Origin: Sphingopyxis sp.
GTDB lineage: Bacteria > Pseudomonadota > Alphaproteobacteria > Sphingomonadales > Sphingomonadaceae
DNA length: 64,000 bases
NCBI RefSeq assembly: GCF_025869345.1
Contig: NZ_JAOZVW010000004.1
Location: 26,128-90,127 of the forward strand
Direction: 5' to 3'
Of this stretch, positions 28,992 through 40,915 are shown one piece after another. Position numbers and translations under genes: made by a program. Under the pieces are notes generated by a model. The model ran no database searches and had not been told where the DNA came from. It was given only the letters and a program-made list of their open reading frames with translations. Each line of letters opens with the position of its first letter. Positions within the stretch are counted from its first letter, which is position 1.

Positions 28992-30907
28992 TTGGCCGCC
29001 TCGATCTTCGCGAGCAGCGCCTCGACCTGCACCTGCGCGCCCGCGATGGCGTTGAGTTCGGCGACCACGCCGTCGAACGGGGCGGTCAGGCTATGCTCCA
29101 TCTTCATCGCCTCGAGGGTCAGCAGCTTCTGTCCCTTCGTCACCGCGTCACCCGCCGCGACATCGACCGCGATGATCTTGCCCGGCATCGGCGACAGGAT
29201 CGCGCCGTCGCCTGCTGCGCCGGTAGACGCTCCACCGGCGCGGAACGGCTCGAACCGGTGCGGCCAACCTTTGTCGACGATCAGGATTTGATCGCCATGC
29301 TGCCAGAGCAGCGAGCCCACGCCGAGGCGCGTCGAGCCGATCACGGTGCTGCGCGGTTGCCCGTCCACAAGCATCCAGATCGTTTTGTTGGCGGGCGCAT
29401 TGGCTCTGAAACCGAAGAGGTCAGTCCAAGCGTCGACGAACTCATCGCTATATTTCTGCGGTGCGATCGCGACATCGGTTCCGCCAGTTCGCTTGAAAAT
29501 GTTGATCGCACCCATTTCAAGCAGGGGGTCGGTCGGTTCGGCCCCGGCAACGAGCGTGTCGAGATTGGCGGCGATGAAGCCGGTATCGAGCGCCGCCGCG
29601 CGGACGGCTTCGTGACGGAGCAGGGCCGAGAGAAAACCGGCGTTGTTCTTGACCGGCCAAGTCAGGGTTGAATCGCAAGTGAAGGCGAGGCGTTCAAGTG
29701 CGTCCGCCCGGTTGACCCCCTTTACCACGAGCTTCGCAATCATCGGATCATAGAACGGAGACACTGTATCGCCGCCCGTCACGCCGGTCTCAATTCGCGC
29801 GATCTCGTCGTCGAGATGGAAGTTGTTCAGCGCGCCCGTGCTTGGAAGAAAACCGGTCAGCGGATCCTCAGCGTAAAGGCGAGCTTCCATCGCCCAGCCG
29901 TCGATTGTCAGTTCGTCTTGGCGAAGCGGCAACGGTTCGCCCGACGCGACGCGGAGCTGCCATTCGACCAGATCGACGCCGGTGATTTCCTCGGTCACCG
30001 GATGCTCGACCTGCAGCCGCGTGTTCATCTCCATGAACCAGATGCGGTCGGCGCGCAGGCCCTCGCTGGCGTCGGCGATGAACTCGATCGTGCCGGCACC
30101 GACATAATCGACCGCCTTCGCGGCGCGCACTGCGGCGGCGCAGAGTTCGGCACGCGTCGCTTCGTCCATGCCGGGGGCAGGGGCTTCCTCGATTACCTTC
30201 TGGTGGCGGCGCTGGAGCGAGCAGTCGCGTTCGAACAGGTGGACGACATTGCCGTGCGTGTCGCCGAACACCTGCACCTCGATATGGCGCGGGGTCAGGA
30301 TATATTTCTCGATCAGCACATGGTCGTTGCCGAACGACGCCGCCGCCTCGCGCTGGCACGAGGCGAGCGCGTCGGCGAAATCGGCCGCGGCATCGACCTT
30401 GCGCATCCCCTTGCCGCCACCGCCCGCGACCGCCTTTATGAGGACGGGATAGCCGATCTTCGCGGCCTGTTCGGCGAGGAAAGCCGGGTCCTGATTCGCA
30501 CCCATATAGCCCGGCGTCACCGGCACCCCGGCCTCGGTCATCAGCTTCTTGGCTGCATCCTTGAGACCCATCGCGGTGATCGACGAAGGCTTCGGGCCGA
30601 CCCACACGAGCCCGGCATCGATGACCGCCTGTGCGAACCCGGCATTTTCGGACAGGAAGCCATAACCCGGATGGATCGCCTCGGCGCCAGTGGCCTTCGC
30701 GGCGGCGATGATCTTTTCGCCCACCAGATAGGATTCACGTGCCGGCGACGGCCCGATATGCACCGCTTCGTCGGCCTCCCGCACATGCAGCGCCTTGGCG
30801 TCGGCGTCCGAATAGACCGCAACAGTGCGAATGCCCATCTCGCGCGCGGTGCGGATGATACGGCAGGCGATCTCGCCACGATTGGCGATGAGGAGGGATT
30901 GGATCAT
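28988..30907 (-). CDS. Biotin-dependent acyl-CoA carboxylase alpha subunit (3-methylcrotonyl-CoA carboxylase-like)
   Basis: [36 protein letters not shown], biotin carboxylase motifs, biotinyl-Lys motif [10 protein letters not shown]. Confidence 0.92.
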   Translation of the reverse strand: MIQSLLIANRGEIACRIIRTAREMGIRTVAVYSDADAKALHVREADEAVHIGPSPARESYLVGEKIIAAAKATGAEAIHPGYGFLSENAGFAQAVIDAGLVWVGPKPSSITAMGLKDAAKKLMTEAGVPVTPGYMGANQDPAFLAEQAAKIGYPVLIKAVAGGGGKGMRKVDAAADFADALASCQREAAASFGNDHVLIEKYILTPRHIEVQVFGDTHGNVVHLFERDCSLQRRHQKVIEEAPAPGMDEATRAELCAAAVRAAKAVDYVGAGTIEFIADASEGLRADRIWFMEMNTRLQVEHPVTEEITGVDLVEWQLRVASGEPLPLRQDELTIDGWAMEARLYAEDPLTGFLPSTGALNNFHLDDEIARIETGVTGGDTVSPFYDPMIAKLVVKGVNRADALERLAFTCDSTLTWPVKNNAGFLSALLRHEAVRAAALDTGFIAANLDTLVAGAEPTDPLLEMGAINIFKRTGGTDVAIAPQKYSDEFVDAWTDLFGFRANAPANKTIWMLVDGQPRSTVIGSTRLGVGSLLWQHGDQILIVDKGWPHRFEPFRAGGASTGAAGDGAILSPMPGKIIAVDVAAGDAVTKGQKLLTLEAMKMEHSLTAPFDGVVAELNAIAGAQVQVEALLAKIEAAK

Positions 30908-31170
30908 TCTTCTTCTACCAATTTTGCCAATCGAGCTGAAATGGCAGTCAGGCCCTTTTCGGTTTCAGCGAGGAGAGTTGCTTTTTCGTTTTGCCGTCCG
31001 AAGGGTGATTTTTCCCAAAGGAGATCGGCAACATCGTCGCTGACTTTGAAAAAGAGTGGGTGCTCGAACATTCTCTTCACTAGGGAGTCGACTGGCTCTC
31101 CAAATTCCGAACTGCCATGGTGCAAGATGTCAGTGAAAGGGTGGTCACCGGGACGTCCGTTTGCCATCAT
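30904..31170 (-). CDS. Small protein of unknown function encoded between carboxylase alpha and beta genes
   Basis: 88-aa ORF with 4-bp overlap with the downstream carboxylase alpha start; no recognised domain. Confidence 0.6.
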   Translation of the reverse strand: MMANGRPGDHPFTDILHHGSSEFGEPVDSLVKRMFEHPLFFKVSDDVADLLWEKSPFGRQNEKATLLAETEKGLTAISARLAKLVEEE

Positions 31171-31179
31171 AGTCTCCTG

Positions 31180-32778
31180 TCACATCCTGAACACGCCGAA
31201 CCCGCGGTCCTCGACCGGAGCGTTCAGCGTTGCGGCGAAGGCCAGCCCCAGCACATCCCGCGTCTGCGCGGGATCGATGATACCATCGTCCCAGAGGCGC
31301 GCGGTTGCGTGATAGGGGTTGCCTTCATCCTCATATTTCTGGCGGATCGGCACCTTGAAGGCTTCGGCTTCCTCTGCCGTCCATTTGTCGGCGTCGCGGT
31401 GGACGGTCGCCAGCACCGATGCCGCCTGCTCGCCGCCCATCACGCTGATCCGCGCATTGGGCCAGGTGAAGAGGAAGCGCGGCGAATAGGCCCGCCCACA
31501 CATGCCGTAATTGCCCGCGCCGAAGCTGCCGCCGATCAGCACCGTGATCTTCGGCACCGTTGCCGTCGCCACCGCGGTCACCAGCTTCGCGCCGTGTTTG
31601 GCGATCCCCTCGGCCTCATATTTGCCGCCGACCATGAAGCCGCTGATGTTCTGGAGGAAGAGCAGGGGAATGCGCCGCTGCTGCGCCAGTTCGATGAAAT
31701 GCGCGCCCTTGACCGCGCTTTCGCTGAACAGCACGCCGTTGTTGGCGAGGATCGCGACCGGAATACCCCAGATATGCGCGAAGCCGCAGACGAGCGTGCT
31801 CCCGTAGTTCGCCTTGAACTCGTGAAACTCGCTGGCATCAACGATGCGCGCGATAACCTCGTGCACGTCATAGGGTGCGCGCACGTCCTGCGGGATGATG
31901 CCGTAAAGCTCCTCCGCGGCATATTTGGGTGGGCGCGGGTCTTTCATCGCCACCTCGAAGCCTTGCTCGGCCCCGAAGGTCGAGACGATGTCGCGGACGA
32001 TCGTCAGCGCATGTTCGTCATTCTCGGCCAAGTGGTCGACGACGCCCGATTTCTTCGCGTGTAAATCGCCGCCGCCGAGATCCTCGGCGCTGATCTCCTC
32101 GCCCGTCGCCGCCTTCACGAGCGGCGGGCCGGCGAGGAAGATCGTGCCCTGATTGCGAACGATCACCGTCTCGTCGCTCATCGCGGGGACGTAAGCGCCG
32201 CCCGCGGTGCAGCTGCCCATCACGCACGCGATCTGCGGAATACGTTTCGCGCTCATATTCGCCTGGTTGAAGAAGATGCGCCCGAAATGGTCGCGGTCGG
32301 GAAAGACCTGATCCTGATGCGGCAGGTTGGCACCGCCGCTGTCGACGAGATAGAGGCAGGGCAGACGGTTCGCTTCGGCGATCTCCTGCGCGCGAAGATG
32401 CTTCTTGACGGTCATCGGATAGTAAGTGCCGCCCTTCACCGTCGCGTCGTTGCAGACGATCATCGCTTGCCGCCCCGACACGCGGCCGATGCCGGCGATC
32501 ATGCCCGCGCCGGGAACCTCGCCCTCATACATGTCGCCCGCCGCAAGCTGCCCGATCTCGAGGAAGGGCGAGCCCGGATCGAGCAGCCGCTCGACCCGTT
32601 CGCGCGGCAGCAGCTTGCCGCGGCTCGTGTGCCGCTCGCGCGATTTTTCATTGCCGCCGAGCGCCGCCGCGGCGACCCGCGCATGGAGCTCGTCGCGCAG
32701 GCCGCGATTGTGCGCGGCATTGGCGCGAAACGCGTCGCTTTCCGCATCGATCATCGTTCCCAAGACAGGCGCGCTCAC
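31180..32778 (-). CDS. Acyl-CoA carboxylase carboxyltransferase beta subunit (methylcrotonyl-CoA carboxylase-like)
   Basis: [80 protein letters not shown] start at 32778 likely. Confidence 0.92.
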   Translation of the reverse strand: MSAPVLGTMIDAESDAFRANAAHNRGLRDELHARVAAAALGGNEKSRERHTSRGKLLPRERVERLLDPGSPFLEIGQLAAGDMYEGEVPGAGMIAGIGRVSGRQAMIVCNDATVKGGTYYPMTVKKHLRAQEIAEANRLPCLYLVDSGGANLPHQDQVFPDRDHFGRIFFNQANMSAKRIPQIACVMGSCTAGGAYVPAMSDETVIVRNQGTIFLAGPPLVKAATGEEISAEDLGGGDLHAKKSGVVDHLAENDEHALTIVRDIVSTFGAEQGFEVAMKDPRPPKYAAEELYGIIPQDVRAPYDVHEVIARIVDASEFHEFKANYGSTLVCGFAHIWGIPVAILANNGVLFSESAVKGAHFIELAQQRRIPLLFLQNISGFMVGGKYEAEGIAKHGAKLVTAVATATVPKITVLIGGSFGAGNYGMCGRAYSPRFLFTWPNARISVMGGEQAASVLATVHRDADKWTAEEAEAFKVPIRQKYEDEGNPYHATARLWDDGIIDPAQTRDVLGLAFAATLNAPVEDRGFGVFRM

Positions 32779-32924
32779 GTCTTTCACTCTCCCGCTGAAG
32801 TCCGGCGGGATACCCCGCCGCTCGTCGACCCACAAGGACCGCAGGCCGAAAATGGTTGGCATTGAAACCGGATCGTCACAGGCCTATGCCCCTTCGCATC
32901 CCCCATAAAAGCAAGGCCGACCCC

Positions 32925-35012
32925 ATGAAAAAGACCGTCTTCGCCATCCTTCTGTCCACCGCCGCGATCGTCGCGGGCCCGGTCGCCTGTTCGAAGGGCG
33001 GCGACAAGGCCGACGCCAGCTACACCGTCGGCACTGAACTCGGCATCAGCAAGACCGCGATGGACACCAGCGTGAAGCCCGGCGACGACTTTTACGCTTA
33101 CGCCAATGGCAATTGGCAAAAGACGACCGCGATCCCGGCGGACCGCTCGTCGACCGGCGCCTTCTACATCGCCTTCCTCGAAACAGAGAAGCGCACCCGC
33201 GAACTGGTCGACGCGATCGTCAAGAGCGGCGGCGACCCCAAGACCGACGACGGCCGCATCGCCGCCTTCTACAACGCCTATATGAATACCAAGGCGATCG
33301 ACGCCGCGGGGATGAAGCCGGTCGCGGCCGATCTCGCGCGCTTCGCGGCGATCGCCGACAAGGCTGCGCTGTCGAAGGTGCTGGGCGAGCAGACCCGCGC
33401 CGACGTCGACCCGCTGAACGCGACCGATTTCAACACCGAAAATCTGTTCGGCATCTTCGTGACGCAGGGCCTCGCTACCCCCGGCGAAGTGATCCCCTAT
33501 GTGCTGCAGGGCGGCCTCGGCCTGCCCGAGCGCGAATATTATCTGTCGGCCGATCCCAAGATGGCGACGATCCGCACCCAATATCAGACCTATATCGCCA
33601 AGCTGCTGACCGCCGCCGGGCAGAGCGATGCCGAGGCGAAGGCGAAGCGCATCTATGACCTCGAGGTCAAGATCGCGAAGGCGCACGCAAGCCGCGAAGA
33701 GAGCGAAGATTTCGCCAAGTCGGCGGGCGTCTGGGCGAAGGGCGATTTCGCGACGAAGGCGCCGGGCATCGACTGGGATGCCTATTTCGCGGCGGCGGGG
33801 CTCGGCAAGGCGGCGAAGTTCGGCGCCTATCATGCGAAGGCGATCACCGGCCTGTCGGCGCTCGTGGCGTCGGAGCCGCTCGATACGTGGAAGGACTGGC
33901 TGGCGTTTCACCAGATCAACAGCCACACCGACGTGCTGCCGAGCGCGCTCGATAATGCGCACTTCGCCTTTTACGGCACGACGCTTTCGGGCACACCGCA
34001 GCAGCGCAGCCGCGACAAGCGCGCGCTCGACGCGCTGAACACCGACCTCGGCGACGCGGTCGGCCGCGTCTATGCCGAGAAATATTTTCCGGCATCGGCG
34101 AAGGCCGAGGTCGGCGACATGGTGAAGGGCATCAAGGCGGCGTTCGCCACGCGCGTGAACGCGATCGACTGGATGGCCCCCGAAACCAAGAAGGAAGCGA
34201 TCAAGAAGGTCGAGACGATCGTCGTCGGCGTCGGCTATCCCGAAACCTGGCGCGATTACGGCAGCTACACCGTCAGCACCGACAATGCCTATGCCAACGA
34301 GATCGCGGGCGAGAAGGCCGAATATGCGCATCAGCTCGCCAAGATCGGCAAGCCGATGGACAAGGCCGAATGGTGGATGACGCCGCAGACGGTCAATGCC
34401 GTCAACCTGCCGGTGCAGAACGCGCTGAACTTCCCCGCCGCGATCCTGCAGCCGCCCTTCTTCAACGCTGCCGCCGACCCAGCCTATAATTATGGCGCGA
34501 TCGGCGCCGTCATCGGCCACGAGATCAGTCACAGCTTCGACAACAATGGCGCGGCGTTCGATTCGACCGGGGCGCTGCGCAACTGGTGGACGGCCGCCGA
34601 CCTCAAGAAGTTCGAGGAAGCGGGCGCCGCGCTCGCCGCGCAGTTCGACACCTATAAGCCGTTCCCCGACCTGGCGGTGAACGGCAAGCTGACGCTGGGT
34701 GAGAATATTGCCGACGTCGCGGGCTTGCAGGCGGCCTACGACGCCTATCACGCTTCGCTCGGCGGCAAGGCCGCGCCGGTGATCGACGGCTTTACCGGCG
34801 ACCAGCGCTTCTTCATCGCCTATGCGCAGACCTGGGCGACCAAGATGCGCGACGAGGCGCTGCGCGCGCGCATCGCGACCGACGGCCATGCGCCGGGCAT
34901 GTACCGCGCGCTGACCGTGCGCAACCTCGACGCCTGGTACAAGGCGTTCGACGTCAAGGAAGGCGACAAGCTCTACCTCGCGCCCGACAAGCGCGTGCGG
35001 GTGTGGGGATGA
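32925..35012 (+). CDS. M13 family metallopeptidase (neprilysin-like), exported
   Basis: IGHEISHSFDNNGAAFD (HExxH), NGKLTLGENIADVAG (ExxxD), signal/lipobox-like N-terminus. Confidence 0.94.
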   Translation: MKKTVFAILLSTAAIVAGPVACSKGGDKADASYTVGTELGISKTAMDTSVKPGDDFYAYANGNWQKTTAIPADRSSTGAFYIAFLETEKRTRELVDAIVKSGGDPKTDDGRIAAFYNAYMNTKAIDAAGMKPVAADLARFAAIADKAALSKVLGEQTRADVDPLNATDFNTENLFGIFVTQGLATPGEVIPYVLQGGLGLPEREYYLSADPKMATIRTQYQTYIAKLLTAAGQSDAEAKAKRIYDLEVKIAKAHASREESEDFAKSAGVWAKGDFATKAPGIDWDAYFAAAGLGKAAKFGAYHAKAITGLSALVASEPLDTWKDWLAFHQINSHTDVLPSALDNAHFAFYGTTLSGTPQQRSRDKRALDALNTDLGDAVGRVYAEKYFPASAKAEVGDMVKGIKAAFATRVNAIDWMAPETKKEAIKKVETIVVGVGYPETWRDYGSYTVSTDNAYANEIAGEKAEYAHQLAKIGKPMDKAEWWMTPQTVNAVNLPVQNALNFPAAILQPPFFNAAADPAYNYGAIGAVIGHEISHSFDNNGAAFDSTGALRNWWTAADLKKFEEAGAALAAQFDTYKPFPDLAVNGKLTLGENIADVAGLQAAYDAYHASLGGKAAPVIDGFTGDQRFFIAYAQTWATKMRDEALRARIATDGHAPGMYRALTVRNLDAWYKAFDVKEGDKLYLAPDKRVRVWG

Positions 35013-35020
35013 ATTAGCCC

Positions 35021-35115
35021 CGTCATTGCGAGAACCCCGGGCTTGATCCGGGGGACGCGGCAATCCAGAGCGGGCGTAAACCGCTCTGGATTGCTTCGCT
35101 CCGCTCGCAATGACG
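35021..35115. repeat. Chimeric dispersed palindrome F (family 2 outer arms with a family 3 core inserted in the left arm)
   Basis: cgtcattgcgag + aaccccgggcttgatccggggg + acgcggcaatccagagcgg ... ccgctctggattgcttcgctccgctcgcaatgacg. Confidence 0.85.
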
Positions 35116-35394
35116 TCAATCATTGGGAGCCTGTTTTTTCGCCGGCTTCTTGCGGATCAAATGGCTGTAGACGCCGACCAGATTGATGCAGAGCAGCGCG
35201 ACATTTTGCCAGCCGATGCCCTCGCTGTCGGGTTGCAGGAAGCCCCAGCCGATCAGCGCGAGGCTGCTCGTCACGAAGATCACGAACGCCCAGCCGTTCC
35301 ACCGCTCGCCGAGATTGAGCGAGACGAGCAGCGCCGCGAGCGTCGCGGCGGCGGCGCCATAATATTGCAGCGCGTCGAGCAGGGTTTGATTCAT
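35116..35394 (-). CDS. Small membrane protein of unknown function
   Basis: [56 protein letters not shown]...; hydrophobic segments. Confidence 0.7.
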   Translation of the reverse strand: MNQTLLDALQYYGAAAATLAALLVSLNLGERWNGWAFVIFVTSSLALIGWGFLQPDSEGIGWQNVALLCINLVGVYSHLIRKKPAKKQAPND

Positions 35395-35741
35395 GCGAAA
35401 CCGCCGATCAGGGCGAAAAGCCCCGCCGCGCTCAGCACGGGCCAGGCGATGTGGCGGCCCTTCGTATAAGCGGCGTTGAAGAGGCCCGTCGCCAGCCAGG
35501 CTGCGCCGATGGCTATCAGCAGCCCCTTCGGCGTGCCCGGCCACACAACCGCCGCCGCCGAAACCAGCATCAGCACCGATGTCGCATGCCAGGCGAAGCG
35601 GACGATCCGGCGGACCAGCGCGTCGGCGAGCAGGCCGTCGCCGCTCCGCAGCAGCGGCGCGATCAGGCGCCGATAGCCGAGCACCGAATGCACCAGCGCT
35701 GCCGCCACCATGAAGGCGGACGACAGCCCGGTCCAGATCAC
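35391..35741 (-). CDS. Small membrane protein of unknown function
   Basis: Hydrophobic ORF coupled by 4-bp overlaps at both ends; GTG start at 35741 inferred. Confidence 0.6.
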   Translation of the reverse strand: MIWTGLSSAFMVAAALVHSVLGYRRLIAPLLRSGDGLLADALVRRIVRFAWHATSVLMLVSAAAVVWPGTPKGLLIAIGAAWLATGLFNAAYTKGRHIAWPVLSAAGLFALIGGFA

Positions 35742-36913
35742 GCGCCGGCGCCGATCAGTTCGCGGCCGATCAGCATGCGGCGAATCTCGTTGGTCCCCGC
35801 ACCGATGTCGAGCAGCTTGGCGTCGCGCCAGTAACGCTCGACCGGCCAATCCTTCGTATAGCCCGCGCCGCCCAGCGCCTGGATCGCTTCGCCCGCGACC
35901 TTCACCGCATTCTCGCTCGCGAGCAGGATGCAGCCCGCGGCGTCGAAGCGCGTCGTCTGCCCCGCGTCGCACGCCTTGGCGACGTTGTAGACATAGGAGC
36001 GCGCCGACTGGAGCATGACATACATGTCGGCGACCTTCGCCTGCATGAGCTGGAACGACCCGATCGGCTTGCCGAACTGCTTGCGCTCGCGAACATAGGG
36101 AATGACCGTGTCCAGGCACGCCTGCATGATGCCGAGCTGGAGCCCCGCGAGCACGACGCGCTCATAATCGAGCCCCGACATCAGCACGCCGACGCCGCCG
36201 TTCTCCGGCCCCATCACCTGGCTCTCGGGCACCTCGCAATCGGTGAAGACGAGCTCGGCGGTCGGCGAACCGCGCATCCCGACCTTGTCGATCTTCTGCC
36301 CGATGGCGAAGCCCGGCATGTCCTTCTCGATCAGGAAAGCGGTGATGCCGCGCGATCCCGCTTCGGGGCTGGTCTTGGCATAGACGACGAGCGTGTCGGC
36401 ATAGGTCGCGTTGGTGATCCAGAACTTCGTGCCGTTGAGGATGAAGCGGTCGCCCTTCTTTTCGGCCTTCAGCTTCATCGACACGACGTCGCTGCCCGCA
36501 CCCGCTTCGGACATGGCGAGGCTGCCGACATGCTCGCCGCTGATCAGCTTGGGGAGATATTTCGCCTTCTGCTCGGCATTGCCCCAGCGGCGGATCTGGT
36601 TGACGCACAGGTTCGAGTGCGCGCCGTAGCTGAGGCCGATCGCGCCCGATGCCCGCGACACTTCCTCGACCGCGATGACATGTTCGAGATAGCCGAGCCC
36701 GAGCCCGCCCCATTCCTCCTCGACGGTGATGCCGTGCAGGCCGAGCGCGCCCATCCCGGGCCAGAGTTCGGCGCGCGGGAACCAGTCCTCGGCGTCGGCT
36801 TTGGCAGCGAGCGGAGCGATCTGCTCGTCGGCGAAGCGGGCGGTGGTCTCGCGGATCATGTCGGCGGTTTCGCCGAGCGCGAAGTCGAAATCGGGGGTGG
36901 CGCGCATGAGCAT
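35738..36913 (-). CDS. Isovaleryl-CoA dehydrogenase-like acyl-CoA dehydrogenase
   Basis: [78 protein letters not shown]. Confidence 0.9.
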   Translation of the reverse strand: MLMRATPDFDFALGETADMIRETTARFADEQIAPLAAKADAEDWFPRAELWPGMGALGLHGITVEEEWGGLGLGYLEHVIAVEEVSRASGAIGLSYGAHSNLCVNQIRRWGNAEQKAKYLPKLISGEHVGSLAMSEAGAGSDVVSMKLKAEKKGDRFILNGTKFWITNATYADTLVVYAKTSPEAGSRGITAFLIEKDMPGFAIGQKIDKVGMRGSPTAELVFTDCEVPESQVMGPENGGVGVLMSGLDYERVVLAGLQLGIMQACLDTVIPYVRERKQFGKPIGSFQLMQAKVADMYVMLQSARSYVYNVAKACDAGQTTRFDAAGCILLASENAVKVAGEAIQALGGAGYTKDWPVERYWRDAKLLDIGAGTNEIRRMLIGRELIGAGA

Positions 36914-37007
36914 CCCTTCGGTCAGGGGCGGAACAGGACCCCTGTCTGCCCGAAAGCGCGTTCATATGAAAATTGAAACTACGCGCGATTCAGCATAAGG
37001 AAAATTT

Positions 37008-37910
37008 ATGATAAAGCGCTCGCACATCCGGCAGTTCCTCGCGGTCGTCGATGCGGGCAGCTTCACCCGCGCGGCGCAGCAGATCCGCGTGACCCAGCCC
37101 GCGCTCTCGACGGGAATCGCCGACCTCGAACGCCTCGTCGGCGCGCCGCTCTTCATCCGCAACCGCCGCCAGATCCGGCTGGCCGAGGCGGGCGGGCGCT
37201 TCCTGCCGATCGCGCGCGACCTCGAACGCGGCTTTCGCGCCGCCGACGGCTTCGGCCGCGTCGAAGAGGGCGACAAGCCGCTGCTGCGGCTCGGGACGAT
37301 CCGGTCGGTTCCCGGGGAGGTTCTGCAAAATATCGCGGGCCTCCTCGCGCGCGATTTCGGGCTCGAGATCGGCGAGAACAGCGAGTCCGAACTGCGCGCC
37401 GCGATCCACGGCGGACGTCTCCACATGGCGATCGTCCCGCTCCGCCCCGGCGAGCGAGCGCCCGACGTCGTGCCGCTCTATGACGAACCTTTCGTGATGT
37501 TCGTCGCCGCCGATCATCCGCTCGCGGGGCGGGGAGAGGTCGATCCCGAGGAACTCGCGTCCGAAACGATGATCGCGCGCCGGTCGTGCGAACTGCTCGA
37601 TGCGACAAGCCGCTTCTTCACGCGCCGCCGCGTTCGTCCGCGGTTCGCGCTGCGCAGCGACAGCGACGAGCGCTGCCTGCGCATGGTTGCCGCCGGGGTC
37701 GGGATCACCACGGCGCCCGTGTCGCTGGCGATCGGCGGCGTCGTGCCGCTGAAGGTGACGGGCTATGACTTCCGGCGCGAACTGGGGCTGGTCCTCGACC
37801 CGGCGTGGCGCGCATCGTCCGCGGTCGCGCCACGGCTGGGCCGCGCGCTCGAAGCGATCGGCTCGATCGGCGCCGAATGGCGGCAGGGAAAGGTCGATGC
37901 CGCCGGATGA
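37008..37910 (+). CDS. LysR family transcriptional regulator
   Basis: IKRSHIRQFLAVVDAGSFTRAAQQIRVTQPALSTGIADLERLVGAPLF. Confidence 0.93.
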   Translation: MIKRSHIRQFLAVVDAGSFTRAAQQIRVTQPALSTGIADLERLVGAPLFIRNRRQIRLAEAGGRFLPIARDLERGFRAADGFGRVEEGDKPLLRLGTIRSVPGEVLQNIAGLLARDFGLEIGENSESELRAAIHGGRLHMAIVPLRPGERAPDVVPLYDEPFVMFVAADHPLAGRGEVDPEELASETMIARRSCELLDATSRFFTRRRVRPRFALRSDSDERCLRMVAAGVGITTAPVSLAIGGVVPLKVTGYDFRRELGLVLDPAWRASSAVAPRLGRALEAIGSIGAEWRQGKVDAAG

Positions 37911-38001
37911 ACCCGCGATCTCACAAGCCAGACTTGCAACGCCCAAAGGCCATAATGTTTGCCCATATGCCGGGCGCGGCGTTACGGCGGCCCGCATATC
38001 C

Positions 38002-38015
38002 CGTCCAATTGGACG
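38002..38015. promoter_or_regulatory. 14-bp perfect palindrome CGTCCAATTGGACG upstream of cysD
   Basis: Self-complementary over all 14 bases; 58-72 bp upstream of the cysD start. Confidence 0.4.
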
Positions 38016-38072
38016 TAGGGCGAAATGAAGAATGCGCTAATCCGTTGCCCGGCGGACATATGAGGAGGCTGG

Positions 38073-39002
38073 TTGGTGTCGTCTGATTTGCGGGCAGGAT
38101 CGTCCGAGTTGACCCATCTCGACCGGCTGGAGGCCGAGAGCATCCATATCATGCGCGAAGTGATGGCCGACGCCGCCAAGCCCGTGATGCTCTATAGCGT
38201 CGGCAAGGACAGCGCGGTGATGCTGCATCTCGCGCGCAAGGCCTTCTATCCCTCGCCGCCGCCGTTTCCGCTGCTGCATGTCGACACGACGTGGAAGTTC
38301 AAGGCGATGTACGAATTGCGCGACCGCATGGCGCGCGAGAGCGGCATGGAACTCATCGTCTATCAGAATCCCGAGGCAAAGGAGCGCGGGATCAATCCGT
38401 TTGATCACGGCCCGTTGCACACCGACATGTGGAAGACCGAAGGTCTGAAGCAGGCGCTCGACCTGTACGGCTTCGACGTTGCCTTCGGCGGCGCGCGGCG
38501 CGACGAGGAGAAGAGCCGGGCGAAGGAGCGCATCTTCTCGTTCCGCACCGCGAGCCATGGCTGGGACCCCAAGAAACAGCGCCCCGAGCTTTGGAACCTC
38601 TACAACGCCCGCAAGGCGAAAGGAGAGAGCATCCGCGTCTTTCCGATCTCAAACTGGACCGAACTCGACATCTGGCAATATATCGCGCGCGAGAATATCC
38701 CGATCGTGCCGCTCTACTTCGCCGCGCCGCGCCCGACCGTGGAGCGCGACGGGCTGCTGCTGATGGTCGATGACGAGCGCTTTCCGTTGAAGGCGGGCGA
38801 GGTGCCGGTGGAGCGCTCGGTGCGCTTCCGCACCCTCGGCTGCTACCCGCTTACCGGCGCGGTCGAGAGCGAGGCGGCGACTTTGTCCGAAGTCATTCAG
38901 GAGATGCTGCTGACCACGACCAGCGAACGCCAGGGCCGCATCATCGACAAGGACGGCGGCGACGCCAGCATGGAGAAGAAGAAGCAGGAGGGGTATTTCT
39001 GA
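38073..39002 (+). CDS. cysD: Sulfate adenylyltransferase subunit 2
   Basis: [58 protein letters not shown] 38073 or GTG 38076 start. Confidence 0.95.
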   Translation: MVSSDLRAGSSELTHLDRLEAESIHIMREVMADAAKPVMLYSVGKDSAVMLHLARKAFYPSPPPFPLLHVDTTWKFKAMYELRDRMARESGMELIVYQNPEAKERGINPFDHGPLHTDMWKTEGLKQALDLYGFDVAFGGARRDEEKSRAKERIFSFRTASHGWDPKKQRPELWNLYNARKAKGESIRVFPISNWTELDIWQYIARENIPIVPLYFAAPRPTVERDGLLLMVDDERFPLKAGEVPVERSVRFRTLGCYPLTGAVESEAATLSEVIQEMLLTTTSERQGRIIDKDGGDASMEKKKQEGYF

Positions 39003-40915
39003 TGCCAAATACCTCCGACACTCCTGTTTACGTCACCGACGCGCTGATCGCCGAGGACATCGACGCCTACCTCACGCAGCACGAGAAGAAGTCGCTGCTG
39101 CGCTTCATCACCTGCGGCTCGGTCGACGACGGCAAATCGACGCTGATCGGGCGGCTGCTCTATGACTCGAAGATGATCTTCGAGGACCAGCTCGCCGCGC
39201 TGGAGGCGGACAGCAAACGCGTCGGCACGCAGGGGCAGGAGATCGATTTCGCGCTGCTCGTCGACGGCCTGGCCGCCGAGCGCGAGCAGGGCATCACGAT
39301 CGACGTCGCCTACCGCTTCTTCACCACCGAAAAGCGCAAGTTCATCGTCGCCGACACGCCGGGGCACGAACAATATACGCGCAACATGGTCACCGGCGCT
39401 TCGACCGCCGACCTCGCCGTCATCCTGATCGACGCGCGCAAGGGCGTGCTGACGCAGACGCGGCGGCACAGCTTTCTCGCGCATCTGCTCGGCATCCGGC
39501 ACATCGTGCTCGCGGTGAACAAGATGGACCTCGTCGGTTACGACAAGGCGGTGTTCGATCGCATCACGCTCGCCTACCGCGCCTTCGCGAGCGAGATCGG
39601 GATCACCAGCTTCACCGCGATCCCGATTTCGGGTTTCAAGGGCGATAATATCACCGGCCTTTCGGCGAACACGCCGTGGTTCAAGGGACCGGCGCTGATC
39701 GAACATCTCGAAAATGTCGAGGTCGGCAGCGCCGCCGATGAAGCGAAGCCGTTCCGCATGCCGGTGCAGTGGGTCAATCGCCCGAACCTGGATTTCCGGG
39801 GCTTTTCGGGCCAGCTTGCCAGCGGCACCGTCAAGCCCGGCGATGCGGTGCGCATCCTGCCGAGCGGCAAGACGACCAGCGTCAGCCGCATCGTCACGCT
39901 CGATGGCGATCTGCCCGAAGCCGTCGCGGGCCAGTCGGTGACGTTGACGCTCGCCGATGAGGTCGATTGTTCGCGCGGCGACGTCATCGCCGCCACCGAT
40001 GCGCCGCCCGAGGCCGCCGATCAGTTCGAAGCGACGCTCGTCTGGATGGCAGACGAGGCGATGATCCCGGGACGCGCCTATTGGCTGAAGCTCGCGACGC
40101 AAAGCGTGTCGGCGACGGTGCAGGCGCCGAAATATGAGATCAACGTCAACACGCTCGACCATCTCGCGGCGAAGACGCTCGACCTCAACGGCATCGGCGT
40201 CGTCGAGTTGTCGACCGACAAACCGGTGGTGTTCGAGGCCTATGCCGACAACCATAGCCTCGGTGGCTTCATCCTGATCGACAAGCTGACCAACGCGACC
40301 GTCGCGGCGGGGATGCTGCATTTCAGCCTGCGCCGCGCGCAGAACGTCCATTGGCAGGCGACCGACATCGACCGCGACATGCGCGCGAACCTCAAGAACC
40401 AGCGCCCCGCGCTGCTCTGGTTCACCGGGCTCTCGGGCTCGGGCAAGTCGACGATCGCCAACCTCGTCGAAAAGAAGCTGCACCGGATGAACCGGCACAG
40501 CTTCCTGCTCGACGGCGACAACGTCCGCCACGGGCTCAACCGCGACCTGGGGTTCACCGAGGCCGACCGCATCGAGAATATCCGCCGCGTCGGCGAGGTT
40601 GCGAAGCTGATGACCGACGCGGGCCTGATCGTGATCACCGCCTTCATTTCGCCCTTCAAGGCCGAACGCGACATGGTGCGGTCGATGCTGCCCGAAGGCG
40701 AGTTCCTCGAAATCTTCATCGACACGCCACTTGCCGAAGCCGAGAAGCGCGACGTAAAGGGCCTTTATAAAAAGGCACGCGCCGGTCAGCTCAAGAATTT
40801 CACCGGGATCGACAGCCCCTATGAGGCACCCGGCGCGCCCGAAATTCGCATCGACACGACCGCGATGTCGCCCGAGGAAGCGGCCGACCTGATTATCGAT
40901 CGCTTGCTGGGGTGA
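39002..40915 (+). CDS. cysNC: Bifunctional sulfate adenylyltransferase subunit 1 / adenylylsulfate kinase
   Basis: GTPase motifs [31 protein letters not shown], fused to APS kinase [18 protein letters not shown]. Confidence 0.95.
   Translation: MPNTSDTPVYVTDALIAEDIDAYLTQHEKKSLLRFITCGSVDDGKSTLIGRLLYDSKMIFEDQLAALEADSKRVGTQGQEIDFALLVDGLAAEREQGITIDVAYRFFTTEKRKFIVADTPGHEQYTRNMVTGASTADLAVILIDARKGVLTQTRRHSFLAHLLGIRHIVLAVNKMDLVGYDKAVFDRITLAYRAFASEIGITSFTAIPISGFKGDNITGLSANTPWFKGPALIEHLENVEVGSAADEAKPFRMPVQWVNRPNLDFRGFSGQLASGTVKPGDAVRILPSGKTTSVSRIVTLDGDLPEAVAGQSVTLTLADEVDCSRGDVIAATDAPPEAADQFEATLVWMADEAMIPGRAYWLKLATQSVSATVQAPKYEINVNTLDHLAAKTLDLNGIGVVELSTDKPVVFEAYADNHSLGGFILIDKLTNATVAAGMLHFSLRRAQNVHWQATDIDRDMRANLKNQRPALLWFTGLSGSGKSTIANLVEKKLHRMNRHSFLLDGDNVRHGLNRDLGFTEADRIENIRRVGEVAKLMTDAGLIVITAFISPFKAERDMVRSMLPEGEFLEIFIDTPLAEAEKRDVKGLYKKARAGQLKNFTGIDSPYEAPGAPEIRIDTTAMSPEEAADLIIDRLLG

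Noticed and set aside
32784-35123. 779-aa minus-strand ORF opposite the M13 peptidase gene
   Set aside because: High-GC shadow ORF; low-complexity His/Arg/Asp/Gly-rich translation with no domain, while the plus strand encodes a clear HExxH metallopeptidase.
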